A stretch of 64,000 nucleotides of DNA from Climacteris rufus (Eukaryota; Chordata; Aves; Passeriformes; Climacteridae). The stretch spans positions 57,269 to 121,268 of the forward strand of contig VZRZ01008243.1 of NCBI GenBank assembly GCA_013398175.1. Direction: 5' to 3'. The notes beneath the pieces are model-generated. The model saw nothing but the letters and a program-made list of their open reading frames with translations. It made no database searches and was not told the origin of the DNA. Position numbers and translations under genes: made by a program. Positions within the stretch are counted from its first letter, which is position 1. Each line of letters opens with the position of its first letter. Shown here in pieces: positions 26,896-38,605 of the stretch.

Positions 26896-26965
26896 CTGTT
26901 TATTTCCTTTGACCTATTCTTGTTTTCTTTTTCTCTCTCTTCCTCTCTTTTACTTCCTATTCTAG
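26896..26965 (+). other. GRIN2B: Splice acceptor and polypyrimidine tract of the GRIN2B exon
   Basis: A long C/T-rich run (TTTCTTTTTCTCTCTCTTCC and onward) ends in CTATTCTAG immediately before GATGAGTCATCC. The AG at 26964-26965 keeps the GluN2B frame open from the first base of the exon, which fixes the boundary. Confidence 0.95.
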
Positions 26966-27564
26966 GATGAGTCATCCATGTTCTTCCAGTTTGGCCCATC
27001 AATAGAACAGCAAGCTTCTGTCATGCTCAATATCATGGAAGAATATGACTGGTACATCTTCTCCATTGTCACTACTTACTTCCCTGGTTACCAGGACTTT
27101 GTGAACAAGATCCGCAGTACCATTGAGCACAGCTTTGTGGGTTGGGAACTGGAGGAGGTCCTTCTGTTGGACATGTCCCTGGACGATGGTGACTCAAAGA
27201 TCCAGAACCAGCTCAAGAAGCTCCAAAGCCCTGTTATCCTGCTCTACTGCACAAAGGAAGAGGCCACCTACATTTTTGAGGTGGCCAACTCAGTGGGTCT
27301 GACAGGCTATGGTTACACGTGGATCGTGCCCAGCCTGGTGGCAGGGGATACAGACACAGTGCCATCCGAGTTCCCCACCGGGCTCATCTCTGTCTCATAT
27401 GATGAATGGGACTACGGTCTTCCTGCCAGAGTAAGGGATGGAATAGCCATAATCACCACGGCTGCTTCTGATATGCTGTCTGAACACAGCTTCATCCCTG
27501 AACCCAAGAGCAGCTGTTACAACACCCAGGAGAAAAGGATTTACCAGTCCAACATGCTCAACAG
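26966..27564 (+). CDS. GRIN2B: GRIN2B internal coding exon (GluN2B amino-terminal domain, about residues 138-337)
   Basis: This exon encodes part of GluN2B, the glutamate-binding subunit of NMDA-type ion channels at excitatory synapses. Translation from GAT at 26966 runs 199 full codons plus two bases of an Arg codon, so the exon enters in phase 0 and leaves in phase 2. The peptide matches the clamshell (LIVBP-like) amino-terminal domain of GluN2B, not GluN2A. Using family numbering (first Asp = 138), F176 and P177 fall in TYFPGY, M207 in LLDMSL, and E236 in KEEATY, all known for the ifenprodil site. C321 falls in KSSCYN and is the known partner of a Cys in the preceding coding exon. There is no N-glycosylation sequon inside the exon. 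The Met at 26978 is internal, not a start. Reading past the donor hits TAA at once. Preceding and following coding exons lie outside the window. Identity is very secure; the boundaries rest on canonical splice sites. Confidence 0.98.
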
Positions 27565-27570
27565 GTAAGG
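27565..27570 (+). other. GRIN2B: Splice donor of the GRIN2B exon
   Basis: ACAG|GTAAGG is a near-consensus U1 donor. Splitting AG|G of the Arg codon here gives a phase-2 end. The peptide upstream ends in the family sequence SNMLNR, as expected at this point. Confidence 0.95.
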
Positions 27571-29874
27571 GAAAGAGGTAGGCCAGCCTTACAAGTGGGG
27601 GGTCAAAGAAGATCTTTGATACTAGAATATTTCTGCTAGGGCATGTGGTGCTTTGAGGCAGCAGGTGGTGTTGGCCAGAACCTGGACAAGGGGAGGTGAG
27701 CTGAGGGTGGGACCCGTGTTGCTGTGCATCATGAGTGCCAGCGTTGTCACCTCCTTAGCCTCCATACAATAGAGAGGGCAAGTCAGCATGAGGAAGAGGA
27801 ATAATGAAGGCAATAGTGCAAAAATTTGAGTGTGCCCCTCGATGCACAAATTTTTGCTTTCATAACAGCACTGGACTTCTTGGAGTGTCTTTGCATGACC
27901 AGCTCTGCAACTCTCAGGTGGGTTCATGCTGCACGCGGTGGGAATATTGGTGTTGAAATCTAGAAGGCACCAGCTTCTGTTCCAGGCACTAGCACTATGT
28001 GAATGGGTGTCCTTTATGGTTGTGTTTAACCTACCTGGAACAGTTTCATGGCAACTGTTGTCTGAAGATCAAGTGTTCTTCTGGTGTTCATTAGCTCTGA
28101 ATTACAGGAGAGAAGGAAATGCAAAGAGAGGTGGAGAACTAGAGCTGCAAAAAAAGTTAGAGTCATCGACTGTGCTCAGATCCTGCTTCATACTGGAAGC
28201 CTTATAAGACCTTGGATGTCTTAAGAATCTGGTTTACCTCAGAGGAGGGCTTGTGCTATCACCCTGCTCTTTGGCACTTCATTGGCCATTGTCTGCTGTG
28301 TGTTTTGGGTTCCCTTCTCCCTTGTGTACCTTATGTAGAAAGCCTAGTACTTTGATTAGAATGGCAAGTTTTTCAAGATTGAAAAAGGCATTTAAAAATA
28401 GAGAAAACCTGTTTGAATAAACATCTTCTTTTTACCCAAATTCAGCTTTTCCTAAGAAACAGTGCTAAGACATCTGTTTAAGGACATAGAGGAAGCTTCT
28501 TGTCAACAACCTCTAGAATGGCACTCTCATTACTGGATGTTCCTTTTTGTCCCAAATGGAGTTTTAGCATGTATCAAAGCAACCCAGATAATTAAACATG
28601 GAATCTGCAATTACCCAGATGCCCCCTAACCTTCTCAGCTGTCATTGTCCAATGTTTTACGTATAAAATCCTTAGATATGTTAGACCCTTTGTGGTGGGA
28701 CAAGGAGAATCCAGGCCATAGCCATCAGGCCACACAGAGCTCAGTGTCTTTGTTCATTTATAATGTTGAATCATTGAGCAGCGTAAATGTGATGGATTGG
28801 TCTGCATACTGTGACCCCTCCCTGTCAACTGTACTAGGCAGATAGAGGTACTAGAGGACAAAGAAGCAGATTTTTACTTTGCCTGAATGTTGGGAACTGA
28901 AAGAGAACTTTATTCTTTGGCCTATTATGTTATCCGTATTGCTATTTGTTCTTTGTCAATATCCACTGGCATATTACCAGGTCTTATTGCCTTTACTTCC
29001 TCTTCCCCATGCTGGTTTTTTTTTTTCTCTATGCAATTCTTGAAACTACCAAAGGTGCCCAAAGCTTTTAATAAGTTTCCTTCCCAGCTAGGCTTAGAAG
29101 TAAGGGTCTTTTTTCTGCTGATCTTTTGAGTCATAACTGGAATGATTAAACAGGGAAAATATGTTTAGTGTATACAAAGTAATGAGAAGTAACACAAAGG
29201 CAGGCTTTTTTTCTACCTTTCCAAATGAAGAGGGATTTTGGGGGAAGCTCTATTGTGTCTTTTCAGCAGTTATCCAGAAAACAAAACGTTCCCTGCTATG
29301 TGATGCAGTATTCTGCAGAGACCTTCTGCTGATTGGTTCTGTTGACACCCTATTAGCCTATGCACAACATCATACCCATATAGCCATGCTGCTTCAATGG
29401 CCCAGCATAATCTCTGCATATCACCTTTTTGCACTGTATAGAAGTTGCCAGCTGAGAAACTCTTGAGTCTAGGTATGACGGTACTGCTGTGCTGTGTAGA
29501 TGTGCCCCGAAGCCTGGGCACCCCACATGAAAGTAATTCTCGTCACTTTTGAAGATACTAGCTTTCTTCTCACCTTCATGGCCCAAATCATGCTGTTTTT
29601 CCTCCCTTGTCTGCTTTGGATACAGCATTCACAGAAATGAGTGCCAATACATGTAGATATACCCAGCTTAGTTTGGGTACTGACATCAGTCTCACTGAGA
29701 AGCAGTCAATTAGTCCATGTCAAGATCTGTTCTGCCACTGTGTAGATTGATGCAGGCACCTGAGTTCACTCAGAAATAATGATACTTTTTCAGTTGCTTG
29801 TGAGCGCTGTGCAAATATTCACTTTGCCTCGCACAGTGCTGGCCTGTGAGGGGGTTCTGTCCCTGCCTCCTTCT

Positions 29875-29889
29875 CCCCCCCTCCCCCCC
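29875..29889 (-). repeat. C-rich run, G-quadruplex-prone on the minus strand
   Basis: Seven C, a T, then seven C give long G-tracts on the opposite strand. Confidence 0.75.
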
Positions 29890-30270
29890 AAACACGTTTC
29901 CACCCTCTCTGTATTTCTGAGTGAAATGGTTAAATAATTTGACTTCAGTGAGTTGGGTGCTTGGTTTTTTATTTAAGTCAAAATACTTTCAGGCACCTTT
30001 GAAGTTTAAAAGCTAGTGGTATCTGAAATAAGCCATTGCTTTTACAAATCCAAGGGTTTGATAGCAATTGGGTGGCTTCAAACTCAGCCTCGCAGCCTGG
30101 AGTCTGTGCAGGAGGAGAGGCAGAGGAGAAGCACAAGATGTGGAAAGAGGCAGACATGAAGGTGTGAGTTCATCTCACTGAGCCAAAGCCCACAGAGATT
30201 TATAGCTGTAATCTGTGTTCACACCTTCAAGTTCCATTGAACTTGCTGGAATTTAGTATGTGCTAAGCTT

Positions 30271-30340
30271 TAAACCTCTCCTGATATGCTTTGTCTATCT
30301 GAAGTCCTTAAATTTCTCCTGAAATGCTTTGTCTATCTGA
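30271..30340 (+). repeat. Imperfect tandem duplication, two copies of 32 bp, period 38
   Basis: TAAACCTCTCCTGATATGC and TAAATTTCTCCTGAAATGC each continue with TTTGTCTATCTGA. The two 32-bp copies differ at three positions and are separated by six bases. This looks like a local slippage or repair duplication. Confidence 0.85.
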
Positions 30341-33300
30341 GTTATTACAGACTCTGCAGATCTGCTTGCTTCATACTTTCCCTAACCTTTCCACCTGTTA
30401 AGATCCCACAGTAACTTGTGCGTTGTACACACCAGGCAGCAGCAATACCTGCATGTCTGGAACATGGTTTGGCTCACTTTGGACTGGACTGGACTGCAGG
30501 TTCTGGAAAGCTAATTTAAGTCTTGCTATGGACCCAGCAATTCTATATTCAGCCATCTGCAACTTACAGTTCCCCCTCCGCATGCCTACACAGAATAGAG
30601 AAATGCATGTACGTGGGCTTGATGTCTGTGGAGACGAAATGTGTGTGTATGTGACCTCAGATGAAGCATCACCATGTAGCTACTGTTTCAGAAGCTCTTG
30701 AAGCTAATCCAAAGTGGTCCAATTTGCTTCAAATCCATAGCTGGGGAGGCAGTGCAATAAAGGAATTGTCCCATTTTATTATTTGGAAAGTGACACACCC
30801 AACTAAAAAAAAATGTATAATTTAATTCATCTGGGGCACCCTGTACACTAAGACTGTGAATTAGTAATTTCCCAAGATCTGCCTTTGAACTCTGACCATT
30901 TCTTGCTATTTTTTCACCTCTTTTGAAAGAGTAGGTGTTCTGAATGCAGCTAAAATCAAATGGTCTTGCTCAACATGGTGTCAGTGGTTGATCTGGGTAT
31001 ATAATGGAGTAAGGAGAAAATTAACTGAATGTTGCTCAGATTCTGCATATCTTTCCTCTTTTTACACTGACACTTGTTCATTTTTGCAACAGCTTGTGCA
31101 AACAAAGTTTTGTTTGAAGTATGGCTGCAAGCACAAAAAGAATCAAGACAGACTTTTATCTAAATGCCATTTCTTGATGTAGGTGTTTGGTCTGCATCTT
31201 CTTGTATCACTAATGGTCTCATAGCAACTGTGTCTGGTCTGCCTTGAAAGTGGTTCTCTTTCGTATTAGACTGGAACTGCAGAAGTATGGACCATTGAAC
31301 ATTGTGGATTTGGTCCAATAAGTGAACCTGCTGATGAGAGAACGTCACTGAAAAGTAGGAGAATGATACTTTGAGAAAGGATTGTTCTACAAGGTTTGCT
31401 AGTTTTCTTTTTGAATGATATTTGAGGAATTTTTTCTCTAGTGAGGGATTTATCTCAATTTATGCTGATTAGGTGATGATTTGGAATCCAAATATCGAAA
31501 TGCTGTTTCCCAGTTCAATTAGAGTCTTTAATTCTTTGTTCTGTTTGTGATAGTTACCTATTCACTTATTCATTCATTGTCTCAGAAAGAAATCTGGTCT
31601 GAATATTTCAGTCTACCAAGTTTATAGTTATCCCAACATCTGGTCTTCTGGGCACCCAGCAAAACCACTCTGTGCTCTGCTCTTTTTTACTGGGTGAGAA
31701 GATCTCTAAGGTTGGGAAGGAAATGCTCAGATGAGGCGTTCTTACCTCTTGGCCCTTCCTAGGAGAGTTGCTAGGCTTCTAGGCATCCTGCAAAGCTCAT
31801 CTTTTCTTCCTTCACCATGGCTGCTGAGGAGTGAGTGGGACGATGTGGATGTGTTTATAGGCAGCCTTCTGCTTATTTCGTTATTTTAATTGATGGGACA
31901 GATTTCCTTGAGCTCTGGATTGGTGCTTCTCATTACATTTTAGAAAAGGGAAGAAATAACTAAATGACAGGAGCATTCTTGCAAGTGGAATTCAGAGATG
32001 AGTCATGAGAAAAGAATATAATTTCTGGCACACATTTGGGGAATGGAAGCTCAGCTGTTTTGTATGGATATTCACAGTCATTGGGCTACATAAGCTATGG
32101 TTTTATTACAGCCTTCAATGAGACCTGGGTTCTTTCTACTTGTTGTCATGGCTGCTTGTGAATGCTGGGCCATAACTACTAGTTTGTTGTTGTAGGGTTA
32201 CTAATGAATTCTCCACTGATTGGCTTTTATAGTCTCTCATTTAACACCAGGCTGCACACACCAGATTTCATTTTAATAAAAAGTGCAGTGGAGCATTTGC
32301 TTTGGAATTAAAATACAAATGTGGAATTATACCACCTTTGCAAAGAAATAATTTTAGAGGGGAAAAAAGGTTAGGTTCAGCTCGGCACCTCAGATTCTTC
32401 AAATATGAAAACAGCTGGCACGCTAGTTCAGTGCATTATTTGGATGTGACACTTCCACTCTGGGGGAAATAACTTTAATGTGAAACTTACCATGCCAAAA
32501 AGATACAAAATGCAGAAGAACCTCTGATGAGTGCTTGGAAACTGTTTTCCCTGGAACAACCAGGGCAAGCTCTGTTCTCACATGGCCACATTCCCCTAAT
32601 GGAAACTAGAAATTGCTGGGGCTTAGATACCTGAACAGTGAGTCAGTGAGCAGAGAAAGTTCTTGCAATTGGGTTGTACAAATAAATTGCTTCTCTGGAA
32701 ACTCAAGACCATATGGGCTGTACATATCCCCAAAAAGGTGCAGTGCCCCTTCAGGGTATTGTGTCACCCTGGTACTTGTCAGCAGCACCATGCCCATAGC
32801 ATCCTGGACTTGCTTTCCCCAGGTCAGTGCCAAGGACAGTGCCCAGGTAACACCTTTCCTTGTTTCTCTGGTCTCTCTCAATCCATCCTCCTGCCCTCTC
32901 CTCTCCGGTCATGGCAGCCACCGCCTTCCACATCAGACATGGGGATCATCATATGTCATTTGCAGGTACTGCCACGGGGCCACTCTGTGTCGTCTCCTAG
33001 TTGAGTGAGTCACACATCTTCACACAGTGCAGTAAAGGAGTTGAGGGCAGGAATGGAGAACAGACCATGTGCACTGCTCCATTTGTAGTTTTGTTGAGTT
33101 ACCCTCATACTAAGAGACCGGAGCCCTGTCTCACTCAGTTTGGCAGGGCTACATCTACCTGCTTAGCAGCTGGCTGGGATGCCCTGCTCCAGCCCTTGAA
33201 TGCAGTGGTGCTCCAGTGGTGGGAGGCACAGTGCTGGGACTTGCTTCTTAATGCCGGAGAGGTTGTGAAAAAAGGTTTAAGTGGCATGTTCCCAGGCATG

Positions 33301-34240
33301 CAGAAATTGCCCTTTTCAGAAACTTGGAGGGCAAGGGAGCATATGTAACTTTTGACCTTTTGGAGCCTTTAAGCCCATGTCTTGTTAGCAGCTCATTATG
33401 TTCCCACTGGTTAGTGTGTCCTGCTGCCATCAGGTTGGTGCAGACTGGCAGCACGTGGCGTGAGTGCTGCTGACAGATTAAAGATCCCTGCTGCTGAAAT
33501 CTGCTTGTTCCTGTCACTGTTCCAGCAGCAGCCAAAGGCTGGGGCTGGCCTGTGCCTCCTGCCTGACAGGGTCTCTCTTCCTCTCTGCATCCTTTGTTGC
33601 ACATCACCTCACTCTCTCTTTGTGCATACTGCCATCACTTTTTTCTGTCCCTGTCTTTCATCTCCTATTGCGTTTCATTTGCCCTGCATGCGTTGCTCTT
33701 TGTCCTGGCGGTGCAGTACTGGTGAAAGGTGCTGGGTATTGGCCTGAGGCAACTGGTTGTTCATGATGCCTGGCCAGGAGGTGAACAGTCCTGTGCCACC
33801 AAATCTTGGAGGAAGCACTGGCTTCCTCTGACACTTCTATTTTTCTGTCATTTGAGGGTGATGCTGAGGGCAGTTTGTAACATGCTCTTGATCCAAACCT
33901 CCCCCATACAGGTGGGCTGCTAAGGGTGCCTGCTGCAGAAAGGCAGTCTGTGTCTGGCTGTCCTACTTGATTTGCCTTGCTCTTAAGCAGTCCTACTTGG
34001 GCACTGGGAAGCACAGCTGTCCTGCAGTGGAAGGTCAAATATTAAACTAACTTGTATGCTGGTAGGATGCTGGAGATCCTTGGCTTCTCAGTGGGAGTAT
34101 ATGACGGCACAGCAAAAATGTTTGTTCCTCAGCAGGCACCACTGGATGTCTTAGTCCTGCACAGCTGGACTTTGTCAGAGGGGAGAGGAGACACTTGCTC
34201 TGTGTGGACAGCTGGGTTTTTCATCCTCTTTGCAATTAAA

Positions 34241-34391
34241 ATAGGATCACGGAATCACAGAATATTCTGAGTTGGAAGGGACCCACAAGGATCATTGAGT
34301 CCAACTCAAGTGAATGGTCTATACAGTGATTTAACCTGCAACCTTGGAGTTGTTAGCACCTTGCTGCAACCAGTTGAGCTAATAGAGGGGT
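34241..34391 (-). mobile_element. tRNA-Ile-derived SINE with CR1 tail (TguSINE1-like)
   Basis: On the minus strand the head reads TAGCTCAACTGG (A-box region), GGTGCTAACAAC (anticodon arm) and CCAAGGTTGCAGGTTAAATC (T-arm and B-box region). This is the layout of tRNA-Ile with decayed bases. The tail carries GTTGGACTCAATGATCCTTG and TGGGTCCCTTCCAACTC followed by the CR1-type end. A tRNA-Ile head joined to a CR1 3' end is the known structure of the zebra finch SINE TguSINE1, mobilised by CR1 enzymes. The B-box is damaged (GGTTAAATC), so it is probably not transcribed now. It is not a tRNA gene. Confidence 0.8.
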
Positions 34392-37300
34392 TCAGGTGAA
34401 GTGATGGGTTTTTGGCAAGGGTTGTTATTGGATTAAAGGACATACCCTTTCATAAAGGCCTCCAAAATCCACCAGCTGGGAATGAGTTTTGGTATGCACC
34501 ATCAGTTTCCAGATGGGAAAATGTCCATATTCTGCTTCCAGCCCTCTGAGACATCTCCTGCTCTGCAGCCAAATCCAATTAGTGCTAATACAGTGGCAAC
34601 TTCACTTGCTGGTGACAATATGTTTTAATGTGTGCACTCAGACTCTCTCCACTCCTCATGGAAAGTGAGTCAAAATCCTCCCTCTGTGGTGGAACTGTGA
34701 AACCACAAACCCAACTCTGGCTACAGTTTAGCATCAGCTACACCATTGCTGATCCTACTCTGATCACAAAATGCAGTTAGGATCCTGTGGGCTTTAAAGT
34801 GCCTCAGGGAATTTGAAAACCTGCTTTAGCAGAGCAGTGGAGGGAAGATGAGAAATACCCTCTTTCCTTCAAGAACTGGCTTGATGGGGCAATGGATATT
34901 TTCTCGCTTGCACACCTGCACACTGAGGGCTGGCCATATGCGGTTTCCTCACTGGAGCCTGTCAGGAACATGTGCATTTTTTTTCCTTTCTGATAGAAAC
35001 GTAGTTTCTTTTTTTCCCCCCTTCTTTCGTCCCCTCAGACTTAATGTTCTTACTATCTTTCAAGTTTTTAAAAATAGGAACTGCTGCGTTGCTATGGCTC
35101 CCTGTGCAACTCTGGAGCAGCTTTTTCTTCTCTTCTCTTTGATGCAATTGAGGTTCACAATTTGGTTTGACAAGACACCAGCACTGCTTGCACCTAGTGC
35201 TCCCTCCTGGAGGGCAAAGGGGCCAGGACAGCCTTTGTGTTGGCAGAAATTCACTAATAAAAGGGAAAAAAAAATCAGGTGACCCTTCTTGGAAAAGAGT
35301 GGAAGTATTAACCCTGGTGTGTCTGGGATAAGATTTTTTTTTTGTTCTGCAGTTTTAACACGATTCCTGTGGTTTAATTTTCAATGGGGTGTTCTTTTCC
35401 CCTTTCTGTCCTACACGGTTGTGTGATGGAGCTGAGGCCTGTCAAACAGCTTCCTGTTCCTCTGCAGAAGCAGCTGCTCTTCAGTGGCCTTTGCCATCTA
35501 TGCTTTGTCCAGGAGATTGTGTGTGTTTCAAGCGAAGCTTATGGTTAACTGCTTTTCTGAATTGAGGCTTAGAGCACTCCTGATTAGATGCTGCAGATGA
35601 AATTCCTCTCAAAATCATCATTTTAAGAGTTACTGGAGTCTTGCATCCACATTTTGGGAAAATGAGGATCTGCATATTTGTGGGGTAGCTGAATACTTAC
35701 CTGAATTTTGTGCAGGTAACAGGTATTGAATACCTGTTATCTGTGCAGAATCCAGACCGTCCTCTGCAGTGCACAGACCTCTCCACTGACCTATTTTCAA
35801 GTAACAATAATTTTTAAAGTATGTTTTGTTTCACTTTGCAAATTTTATTTTCATTCACAGTCCAAAGGTGAACATTTTTTGAAAAATCTGAGCAAAAAAA
35901 ATCCCTGTTCATCCAATTTTGAGTTAAGAGAGTGTGAAATGAATGCATTTGTTCTGCTTTCAAATAATTATCCAGCAGTGGGGTTTCTGTTGGTGTGGAC
36001 AAATAACTCAAAGCTAGCTTCACTTCAAACTTCAGGAATTAGTTTGCAGTGTTAGACAAGGGATTCCTGCTTTGCTAAGGTTAGAAAATGTGGTTTTGAA
36101 TTGAGTATCAACATTTGAGGGTGATGTATGTCACCGTAGTGTGATTTTTTTTGTATAGTACCTTCACTGTGCACTATGTCTTGAAGTTTTTGAATGAAAT
36201 ACAATCTAGAAATGTGGTATTTAAAATGTGTGAATGTGAGTGAAATAATAACAAAGAAAATAGACATAGCAGAGACCTGTCAGCTTGTTCAGTACACCCT
36301 GCTCTATCATTTCTGCAGCATGTTCTCTCCTGATTTTAGTAATAAAAATGTCCCTACTCAAGCCTGCAACCTTAATATAAAATGAATATTAAAATCTAAC
36401 CATGGTTGCCCTTGAAATGATCAATCAGACTGAATGCTGCCAGCCATCTTCATATAAAGAAAGCTCTTTTCTACCCCTGTGGAGGGATTTCTGAGCTTGT
36501 TATATCATACCAAACAGGTCTCCACACCTGTCTTGATTGAATAAAGATGGTAAGGTGATTAGACCTCCCTTTTGCAGTAAAGTACCTTGAGAAATGCTTG
36601 AGAAACAGATTTGGTGAACTTAATGTTGGTCTTTGTTAAGGATCTGGAGAGAGAGCAGATAATCAGATGATGAGTTGATCCTCTTGATGGTGTGGTCAGG
36701 CTGGAAGAGAGGTGCCACAATGGACTGAAAACCCTTGAATCTCTGTAGCCCAATAGTGGTTAAAAATGCACAAATGCTGACTCGACGCTGACTATTTTTC
36801 TGGTTTTTGAAGCTGTGTTAAAACGAAATGGAAATGAGTTTTGAGTGTCTTGCCCGGTGTTCTTCCGGGTATTATTAGTGTCACAAATGAAATAATTTTT
36901 CAGCAAGATGGCTACCTCCAGTAGCAGTGTCAGCATCTTACATTTATTTAGGACAGGTTGTAGCATCTTTTATCTGCAGTTCCAAAGCACTTTGGAAAGT
37001 AGAAAGGGATGGCTTAATTCCCCCCAAAAATTCAGCCATCTCTAGGGTGAAATAGAGCAACTGTTTAACAGAACGTAGTACAAAGTGGAGATGAATACAG
37101 CACCTCACTGGAGATGCACGAGGAATTTCAGCTGGCAGAATGAATTTACTAGAGGTGGATTTTCGCCAAGACATTGGGGGTGTTTAATGAGCACAAGATA
37201 TTAGCAGCAGTGCCACACATGCCTCTCATGTTCCTGTGTGAAGCAGGCAACCAGCAGTTCCAGAAGTGGTTTCAGGAAGGAGGTTAGCAGCTTTTTCAGT

Positions 37301-38175
37301 GTGTAGAGTTCAAGATTAAATGAGATCTAATTTCAGTGGCCTCCTTCATCCCAAGACCATGATATGTTTTGAGCTGATTTATCTAGATTCTATACTGCTT
37401 ATCTGCTTATTTCTCCTGGAGACAGAGAGAAATGTCCAACAAGGCTGCTGTGTACCTGCCACTGGTTACAGACAGGTGATAACCAGAACTGGATGGAGGG
37501 AGCAAAAGGGTCAGCTGCAGTGAAGCTCTGAGAGGATGCAGGCACATGAGTATTGAATGTCATATATAAAAGATGGTCCCCCCAAAATGATACTTTTCAT
37601 TGCTTTCTTCCTCAAAATAATGTGTCACTGGCAGATTAAGCCCTGTGAGTGACATGAGGTACCTCAAACACAGATTGCTGCAAGAAATGCTTTCCACCTT
37701 CTTCTCAAAGATGCTGATGTTGCTCTTCTGCATCTAAGTGGTGACGTGTAGCATGGTGAGACAGTACAAGAGCTGGTACTTAAACCATGACAAAATGCTC
37801 TCCAGCATCACCAAGGGACTGTGAAGACTTTGAGGTGCAAAGTAGAGATACTTACAGCCTCTGAATGAATCTGAACATCTAGCAACAGCTCTTCATTATG
37901 CCTAGTATGTATTCATGTCAAATAGCTGTTCTGCAGGGCAGCATGGGATACTGGGCTTTCCAGCTTTTGACTTGCCCAGATCCAGGAAGTGCAGCAAAAT
38001 CAGTATTTCAGGATTCTGCATGCTCTGCTGCCCTTGTCTCAGTTTCCTTTTCCTTTTCTTGCAGGCATGTAGCTGAGATACTGGGGGAGCTTTACTTGCA
38101 TAACTAATTTGGTCTTAAGGTAGTTTTGAGGAGGAGGTGTCTTGCTTTTTGCAAATGTGAGACTACAGGTCAGAT
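34392..38175. other. Intronic stretch, no recognised element apart from a hairpin
   Basis: No exon or repeat family is seen. The 35.7-kb inverted repeat is listed separately. Confidence 0.5.
35708..35748 (+). repeat. Perfect 11-bp inverted repeat extending to a 20-bp RNA hairpin
   Basis: TAACAGGTATT at 35717-35727 and AATACCTGTTA at 35729-35739 are exact reverse complements around a single G. Nine further flanking positions pair as well if G-U wobbles are allowed in the + strand RNA. On the minus strand these wobbles would be A-C mismatches. The loop is only a few bases, too tight for a normal pre-miRNA. Confidence 0.8.
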
Positions 38176-38605
38176 GAATCATAGAATCATGGAATGGTTT
38201 GGGTTGGAAGGGGACCTTGAAGATCATCCAGTTCCAAGCCCCCAGCTGTGGGCAGGGACATCTTCAACTAGACCAAGTTGTTCAGACTCCCATCTGACTT
38301 GAGCTTGAACACCCCCAGGGGTGGGGCATCCGCAGCTTCTCTGGGGAATCTGCTGCAGTGCCTCATCACCCTCACAGTACAGAATTTTTTCCTAATACAT
38401 AATCTAAACCTACCGTCTTTCAGTTTGAACCCATTTCCCTTTTTCCTGACACTACATGCTCTTGTAAATAGTCTTGCCTCATCTTTCCTGTAAGTTCCCT
38501 TCAGGTACTGGAAGGCCACCATTAGGTCACCCTGAAGCTTTCTCTTTTCCAGATTGAACAATTCCAATTCTCCTAGCCTTTCCTCATGGGAGAGGTGCAC
38601 CAACA
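38176..38605 (-). mobile_element. CR1 LINE 3' fragment, antisense
   Basis: The copy starts with the reversed octamer tail GAATCATAGAATCATGG and GGTTTGGGTTGGAAGGG. It continues with GGCAGGGACATCTTCAACTA and the reversed end of ORF2 (CACCCTCACAGTACAGAATT, GAAGGCCACC). It stops after CCTTTCCTCATGGGAGAGG. About 430 bp of 3' UTR and terminal ORF2 remain and the coding part is not intact. The good match to the family suggests moderate age. Confidence 0.95.

Larger units (their letters stand above)
1..26965 (+). other. GRIN2B: GRIN2B intron, upstream part (incomplete at the 5' side)
   Basis: All sequence before the exon belongs to the intron that separates it from the coding exon for residues 1-137, which is not in the window. 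The intron is therefore at least 27 kb long. A very long intron at this place agrees with the large size of GRIN2B in other vertebrates. It holds one CR1 copy, two CpG-rich patches, several simple repeats and no other exon that I can recognise. Confidence 0.9.
27571..34240. other. Intronic stretch after the exon
   Basis: No transposon family or exon is recognised. It contains a C-rich run at 29875-29889 and a short tandem duplication at 30271-30340. An AT-rich part near 32.2-32.4 kb could be a conserved non-coding element, judged by composition only. Confidence 0.5.

Noticed and set aside
26978..27568. Reading the exon as a complete 196-residue gene starting at ATG 26978
   Set aside because: The frame is open upstream to a canonical acceptor at 26965 and ends only because it reads into the donor. 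It is an internal exon of GluN2B.
34321..34391. A tRNA-Ile gene on the minus strand
   Set aside because: The tRNA-like part has damaged arms and B-box, lacks a 3' acceptor half, and is fused to a CR1 tail, so it is a SINE head.
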